NCBI GenBank assembly: GCA_016931435.1
Contig: JAFGET010000016.1
Coordinates: 1-9,067, forward strand
Direction: 5' to 3'
Source: Candidatus Omnitrophota bacterium
Lineage (GTDB): Bacteria; Omnitrophota; Gorgyraeia; Gygaellales; Profunditerraquicolaceae
DNA: 9,067 nucleotides
The translations under genes and the position numbers were made by a program. The notes beneath the pieces were generated by a model. The model had not been told where the DNA came from. It saw only the letters and a list, made by a program, of their open reading frames with translations, and did not search any database. Of the stretch, positions 6,843 through 9,067 are shown in pieces. Within the stretch, counting starts at the first letter, position 1; each line of letters starts with the position of its first letter.

Positions 6843-7121
6843 CTACCTCATCATCCTGTCGAATTCCTCGACAGCCATCGCCGGGAACGTAGTAAAAGAG
6901 ATATTGGATAACTTGGCAAGCGCTATAGAAACCTTCATTGCCTGGGCAGAGCCGGGCAATTCGACTATCAAAACAAGGTCATACTCTCCCAATAAAGCGT
7001 ATATCGAAACCACTCTGCCTCCGGACTTTTTAATTATCTCTACCGCTTTTTTAGTGCGTCCGGCACTGATCCCTCTGACTGCCTCCCGCGAATACTTACC
7101 CAGCATCACAAATTTCGCCAT
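6843..7121 (-). CDS. GYD-domain protein, function unknown
   Basis: 92 residues, the typical size of the GYD family of small alpha/beta dimeric ferredoxin-like proteins. The chain runs MAKFVMLGKYSREAVRGISA, an amphipathic helix (RTKKAVEIIKKSGG), VVSIYALLGEYDLVLIVELP with the naming motif GEYD at 45-48, a second helix (AMKVSIALAKL) and ISFTTFPAMAVEEFDRMM. The family has no firmly established reaction; members are thought to be ligand-binding or monooxygenase-like small proteins. The ATG at 7121 is chosen because AGGAGG lies six bases upstream. The frame continues open to 7223, but those 34 residues are translated from the palindromic element B and do not resemble the family. It stands between elements B and A, so it is probably expressed on its own or by read-through. 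Confidence 0.85.
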   Translation of the reverse strand: MAKFVMLGKYSREAVRGISAGRTKKAVEIIKKSGGRVVSIYALLGEYDLVLIVELPGSAQAMKVSIALAKLSNISFTTFPAMAVEEFDRMMR

Positions 7122-7127
7122 ACAACA

Positions 7128-7133
7128 CCTCCT
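7128..7133 (-). promoter_or_regulatory. Ribosome site setting the GYD-domain gene start
   Basis: A perfect AGGAGG on the minus strand lies six bases before the ATG at 7121-7119. It shows that the open frame reaching 7223 is not the real N-terminus. Confidence 0.75.
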
Positions 7134-7140
7134 TAAATAA

Positions 7141-7335
7141 GGCCATAACTTATGGAGCGAACGAAAGCTAACACCCGGCCTTGTAGGACAGGCCGGTGCG
7201 TCGCTTACCGCAAAGCGGTACACCCCCTGATGTTACGGGTGGGGTGTTTCCGCGGCGGCATAAGTTGTTAGGCCGAATTTACTCCGCGCATTGGAGAAAA
7301 TCTCAACAAGATTTCCGACTGTTTGTGCGCGGAGT
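7141..7335 (+). repeat. Intergenic palindromic element B, multi-hairpin
   Basis: About 195 bases made almost entirely of inverted repeats. An outer pair, GGCCATAACTTATG (7141-7154) with CATAAGTTGTTAGGCC (7259-7274), encloses three hairpins: CACCCGGCCT with AGGCCGGTG (7172-7198, one bulged C), TACCGC-AAA-GCGGTA (7206-7220) and ACACCCC with GGGGTGT (7220-7247, sharing one base with the last). A fourth unit follows: a perfect ten-pair stem, ACTCCGCGCA (7281-7290) with TGCGCGGAGT (7326-7335), around an inner AAATCT/AGATTT hairpin. The edge GGCCGAATTTA is shared with element C and the inner hairpin with element A. No open frame of interest crosses it. It could be a repeat or mobile remnant, or a structured RNA. 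Confidence 0.65.
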
Positions 7336-7351
7336 TTACTTCATTACAAGA

Positions 7352-7690
7352 TTATTTATAGACTTCAAACCCCGGGAGACGTTCGATCTTGACTTTCTGA
7401 AACCGTTCGTCTTCTACGCTCATTACGGCCTTGATATAACGCCAGGGGATAAGAATATTCGTCCTTACCTTTTCCTTGATCTGCTTACTCGGAGGGACAA
7501 GCTCGCCCCTATCATCCCACCAGATGCCTAATTCATAAGCGGGGTTCTCTATCCAGACGCCCTCGGTCTCGATCCCCGTGACTACCGCCCAGAGTTCGTC
7601 TTTAAATATCTGAAAAAGCGACAAGTCGTGCCGGATCTCTTCGGAAAACTTAAAAAGTACCAATTTGCCTTTTAAATCCTCTAGCTGCAT
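7352..7690 (-). CDS. Hypothetical protein, 112 residues, possible small beta-barrel
   Basis: I do not recognise this family. The chain starts MQLEDLKGKLVLFKFSEE, then a predicted helix around IRHDLSLFQIFKDE, then alternating hydrophobic strands LWAVVTGIETEGVWIEN, a Trp-rich turn YELGIWWDDRG, and TNILIPWRYIKAVMSVEDER, ending GFEVYK. Strands built as G-x-L-V, V-V-T-G-I-x-x-x-G-V and I-P-W-x-x-I-x-x-V resemble the pattern of SH3- or Sm-like small barrels, but that is only a pattern impression. It has no signal peptide or membrane segment, so it is probably cytosolic. The ATG at 7690 is chosen for the GGAGGAGG immediately upstream. A GTG at 7759 would overlap the preceding gene by eight bases, but the 23 extra residues cross a 17-bp palindrome. 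The gene lies between secreted-protein and GYD genes, which gives no functional hint. Confidence 0.75.
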   Translation of the reverse strand: MQLEDLKGKLVLFKFSEEIRHDLSLFQIFKDELWAVVTGIETEGVWIENPAYELGIWWDDRGELVPPSKQIKEKVRTNILIPWRYIKAVMSVEDERFQKVKIERLPGFEVYK

Positions 7691-7694
7691 ATAA

Positions 7695-7700
7695 CCTCCT
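7695..7700 (-). promoter_or_regulatory. Ribosome site setting the start of the 112-residue protein
   Basis: AGGAGG on the minus strand lies four bases before the ATG at 7690-7688, within a longer GGGGAGGAGGT. It favours this start over a GTG at 7759. Confidence 0.65.
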
Positions 7701-7721
7701 CCCCAGGTGCTAAATGAAGCC

Positions 7722-7738
7722 ATCCGCCATAGGCGGAT
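7722..7738. repeat. 17-bp palindrome ATCCGCC-ATA-GGCGGAT
   Basis: This is a perfect 7-bp inverted repeat with loop ATA in the 61-base gap between the coiled-coil protein gene and the 112-residue gene. The arms are identical to those at 223-239. No T-run follows, so it is not a standard terminator. Confidence 0.75.
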
Positions 7739-7751
7739 TGGGCTGAAAACT

Positions 7752-8273
7752 TCATCCACCTTCTACCTGCCCGACCAACTTGCTTCCCTTACGAGAATCC
7801 TCGATATCTTTCCTTAACTGGATTATTTCTTTTCTTAATTCCTCTATTTTCTCATCAGTAAGCGCAAAACGCTTTTCCATCTCATCAAACCTTCTGGCCA
7901 AATATTCCCCGGTATCCTCAAAAAATATCCGGTTGGCCTCCCTTCTGATCTTTGCCCCTTTAGGCGCGATTATCTTCATTCCGTTTAAATCGACTATCTC
8001 CATGCCCGGCCCGGCGATGGATTTTTGCCCGGTAACGTCGGCGTTAATACCTTCGTAAGTGACCGTGCTTGACGTTGCGACCTTACCTGGCTGAGGATCG
8101 CCCTCATCTTCTGCCGCTTGAGCAAAACAAAGATTAATCACAAATGACAAATGACAAATGACAAATAAAACCCCAATAACAAATGGCAAACAAAAAAAAT
8201 TACTTTTTATATTTGGATATTTGTCATTTGGGTTTGTTTTGGATTTTGGGTTTTGGATTTTGGATTTAAACAT
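7752..8273 (-). CDS. Secreted coiled-coil protein of unknown function with repeat-derived N-terminus
   Basis: 173 residues. Residues 1-26 are Lys/Asn/Pro-rich, 27-49 are strongly hydrophobic (FCLPFVIGVLFVICHLSFVI) and the likely cleavage site is CFA-QAA at 49-53, giving an export signal with an unusually long basic region. The mature part opens acidic (AAEDEGDPQPG), continues with Gly-containing strands (MEIVDLNGMKIIAPKGAKIR) and ends in a charged helix at about 122-162 (YLARRFDEMEKRFALTDEKI and on) that should form a coiled coil. I recognise no family; a periplasmic or surface-associated role is inferred from the signal. The N-terminal 50 codons are built largely from two heptanucleotide arrays, unlike the rest of the gene. 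The ATG overlaps the upstream phosphatase stop by eight bases (ATGTTTAA) without a clear ribosome site, so translation is probably coupled. No other in-frame ATG precedes residue 91. Confidence 0.75.
   Translation of the reverse strand: MFKSKIQNPKSKTNPNDKYPNIKSNFFCLPFVIGVLFVICHLSFVINLCFAQAAEDEGDPQPGKVATSSTVTYEGINADVTGQKSIAGPGMEIVDLNGMKIIAPKGAKIRREANRIFFEDTGEYLARRFDEMEKRFALTDEKIEELRKEIIQLRKDIEDSRKGSKLVGQVEGG
8141..8166. repeat. Heptanucleotide tandem array (CAAATGA)x3 plus a partial copy
   Basis: Three perfect CAAATGA copies cover 8141-8161, and CAAAT follows. Read on the minus strand (TCATTTG) it encodes FVICHLSFVI, the core of the signal peptide. The related inverted segment ATTTGTCATTTG occurs at 8219-8230, so the two can pair as a hairpin. 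Confidence 0.9.
8237..8264. repeat. Heptanucleotide tandem array (TTTTGGA)x4
   Basis: Four contiguous seven-base units cover 8237-8264; the second ends in G rather than A. The array adjoins the phosphatase stop codon (8266-8268). On the minus strand it encodes the Lys/Gln/Asn/Pro-rich beginning of the secreted protein (KSKIQNPKSKTNPND). Confidence 0.9.
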
Positions 8274-9054
8274 TATAATTATCTTTGATTACTTCAAGCA
8301 TGCTCCGGTGTATCTTGCGGTTTGAGGCAACGATAAAACATTTTTCGTATAGGGGGACTTTTTCCGAATCTTTACCGGTGACCCTGCCTCCCGCTTCTTC
8401 GATAAGCAGCTTGCCTGCCGCAAAATCCCAGGGGCTTAGCTCGAATTCCCAGAAACCCGCGGCGCGCCCGCAGGCCACATAAGATAAATCCAGTGCCGCC
8501 GCCCCTAAACGGCGTATCCCTAAAACGTGCCTGTAATGGAAGTCTTTTATCGAATCCAAGGTCTCTACCATTTCCCTGCCGCGGCTGTAATAAAAACCCG
8601 TGATCAAAAGAGACCGCTTAAGGCTTGCCGCGGGGCTGACAAAGATCCGCTTGCCGTTTAAAAACGCGCCCTTGTTTTTCCGGGCATAAAATAATTCATC
8701 ACGCAGGCAATCGTAAACTGCCGCCGCGATCACTTCGTCTTTGTGCGCCAGGGCGACTGAAACGCAAAAAATAGGCAGGCCGCAGGCAAAATTATTCGTG
8801 CCGTCTAAGGGGTCGATAATCCAGGTATATTCGGAATTTTTCTTTTCGTAAAACTTTTCCTCGGCAAGAAAGTTATGCTGCGGAAAATATTTTCTGATCG
8901 ATGAAACTGCCGCTTTTTCCGCCCGCGTATCCGCGATGGTCAAAAGATCAAAAGTAGAACCCTTATTTTTTATTTTGAGCTTGCTTCCAAAATATTTTTT
9001 ATGGATTCTGCCGGCACTTTTTGCCGCGCGGCAGGCAATATCGCAATAGTCCAT
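8266..9054 (-). CDS. suhB: Inositol monophosphatase family protein
   Basis: 262 residues, the normal family length. These are Mg-dependent, Li-sensitive phosphatases acting on inositol phosphates or related substrates (3'-phosphoadenosine 5'-phosphate, fructose 1,6-bisphosphate). The metal site is complete: AEE at 64-66 (E66), the signature WIIDPLDGTNNF at 78-89 (D81, D84, G85, T86), and PWDFAAGKLLIEEAGGRVT at 208-226 with D210. LTIADTRAE at 38-46 is the early T-x-A-D motif. Substrate cannot be decided from sequence, so the symbol is by family only. The ATG at 9054 has no obvious ribosome site in the 13 bases visible upstream, so coupling to a gene beyond the window edge is possible. The stop overlaps the start of the secreted-protein gene by eight bases. 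It is cytoplasmic, with no signal peptide. Confidence 0.92.
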   Translation of the reverse strand: MDYCDIACRAAKSAGRIHKKYFGSKLKIKNKGSTFDLLTIADTRAEKAAVSSIRKYFPQHNFLAEEKFYEKKNSEYTWIIDPLDGTNNFACGLPIFCVSVALAHKDEVIAAAVYDCLRDELFYARKNKGAFLNGKRIFVSPAASLKRSLLITGFYYSRGREMVETLDSIKDFHYRHVLGIRRLGAAALDLSYVACGRAAGFWEFELSPWDFAAGKLLIEEAGGRVTGKDSEKVPLYEKCFIVASNRKIHRSMLEVIKDNYNV

Positions 9055-9067
9055 CTATTTTTTATGG

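Noticed and set aside
7122..7223. N-terminal extension of the GYD-domain protein by 34 residues.
   Set aside because: It is translated from palindromic element B and has no family similarity, while a perfect AGGAGG marks the ATG at 7121.
7141..7276. Integron attC-like site: the minus strand has GCCTAAC at one end and a GTTA-type sequence at the other, with a hairpin-rich middle of about 135 bases.
   Set aside because: One end fits the RYYYAAC core, but the other reads GTTATGG with an extra T and fails GTTRRRY. There is no integrase, and the neighbours are ordinary chromosomal genes.
7691..7759. GTG start giving 23 extra residues to the 112-residue protein and an eight-base overlap with the gene before it.
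   Set aside because: The extension crosses a 17-bp palindrome, and GGAGGAGG sits right before the ATG at 7690. The overlap keeps some doubt.
8141..8264. CRISPR-like array.
   Set aside because: The repeats are contiguous seven-base units without unique spacers.

Overview
The window reads as a stretch of Gram-negative, LPS-type chromosome from an uncultured lineage, with nearly every gene on the minus strand. The best guess is the Omnitrophota or a related PVC-side or candidate phylum. The reasons are an LpxC-FabZ fusion, a BamA/OmpH/LpxD/LpxC-FabZ/LpxA gene order, strong AGGAGG ribosome sites, and intergenic palindromes and heptanucleotide arrays of a kind I associate with such metagenomic genomes. 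That taxonomic call is inference; no marker gene such as rRNA is present.

Layout in the direction of transcription (right to left): an inositol-monophosphatase family enzyme (9054-8266); a secreted coiled-coil protein whose signal peptide is written in heptanucleotide repeats (8273-7752); an unrecognised 112-residue protein (7690-7352); a 92-residue GYD-domain protein (7121-6843); a small two-helix membrane protein with a Met-rich tail (6693-6406); and a cyclophilin-type peptidyl-prolyl isomerase with two plausible starts, one exported and one cytosolic (6370-5822). Next come a tiny lipoprotein (5768-5553) and the envelope operon: bamA (5491-3164), ompH/skp (3107-2604), lpxD (2596-1553), the lpxC-fabZ fusion (1560-244) and the first 30 codons of lpxA (90 to the window edge).

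The left half is a lipid A and outer-membrane-protein assembly module. LpxA, LpxC and LpxD carry out the first three steps of lipid A synthesis. FabZ supplies acyl chains by dehydrating the same 3-hydroxyacyl-ACP pool that LpxA and LpxD draw on. BamA inserts beta-barrels, and OmpH/Skp and the exported isomerase can act as periplasmic folding helpers. Clear sigma70-like promoters precede bamA and the small lipoprotein.

The most unusual material is between the genes. Three gaps (91-243, 6694-6842, 7122-7351) hold related imperfect palindromes. Two of them share an inner hairpin sequence, while their 10-bp outer stems differ in sequence yet remain paired. A separate 17-bp palindrome of the form ATCCGCC-N3-GGCGGAT occurs at 223-239 and 7722-7738. 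No mobile-element gene, CRISPR array, tRNA or rRNA was seen.
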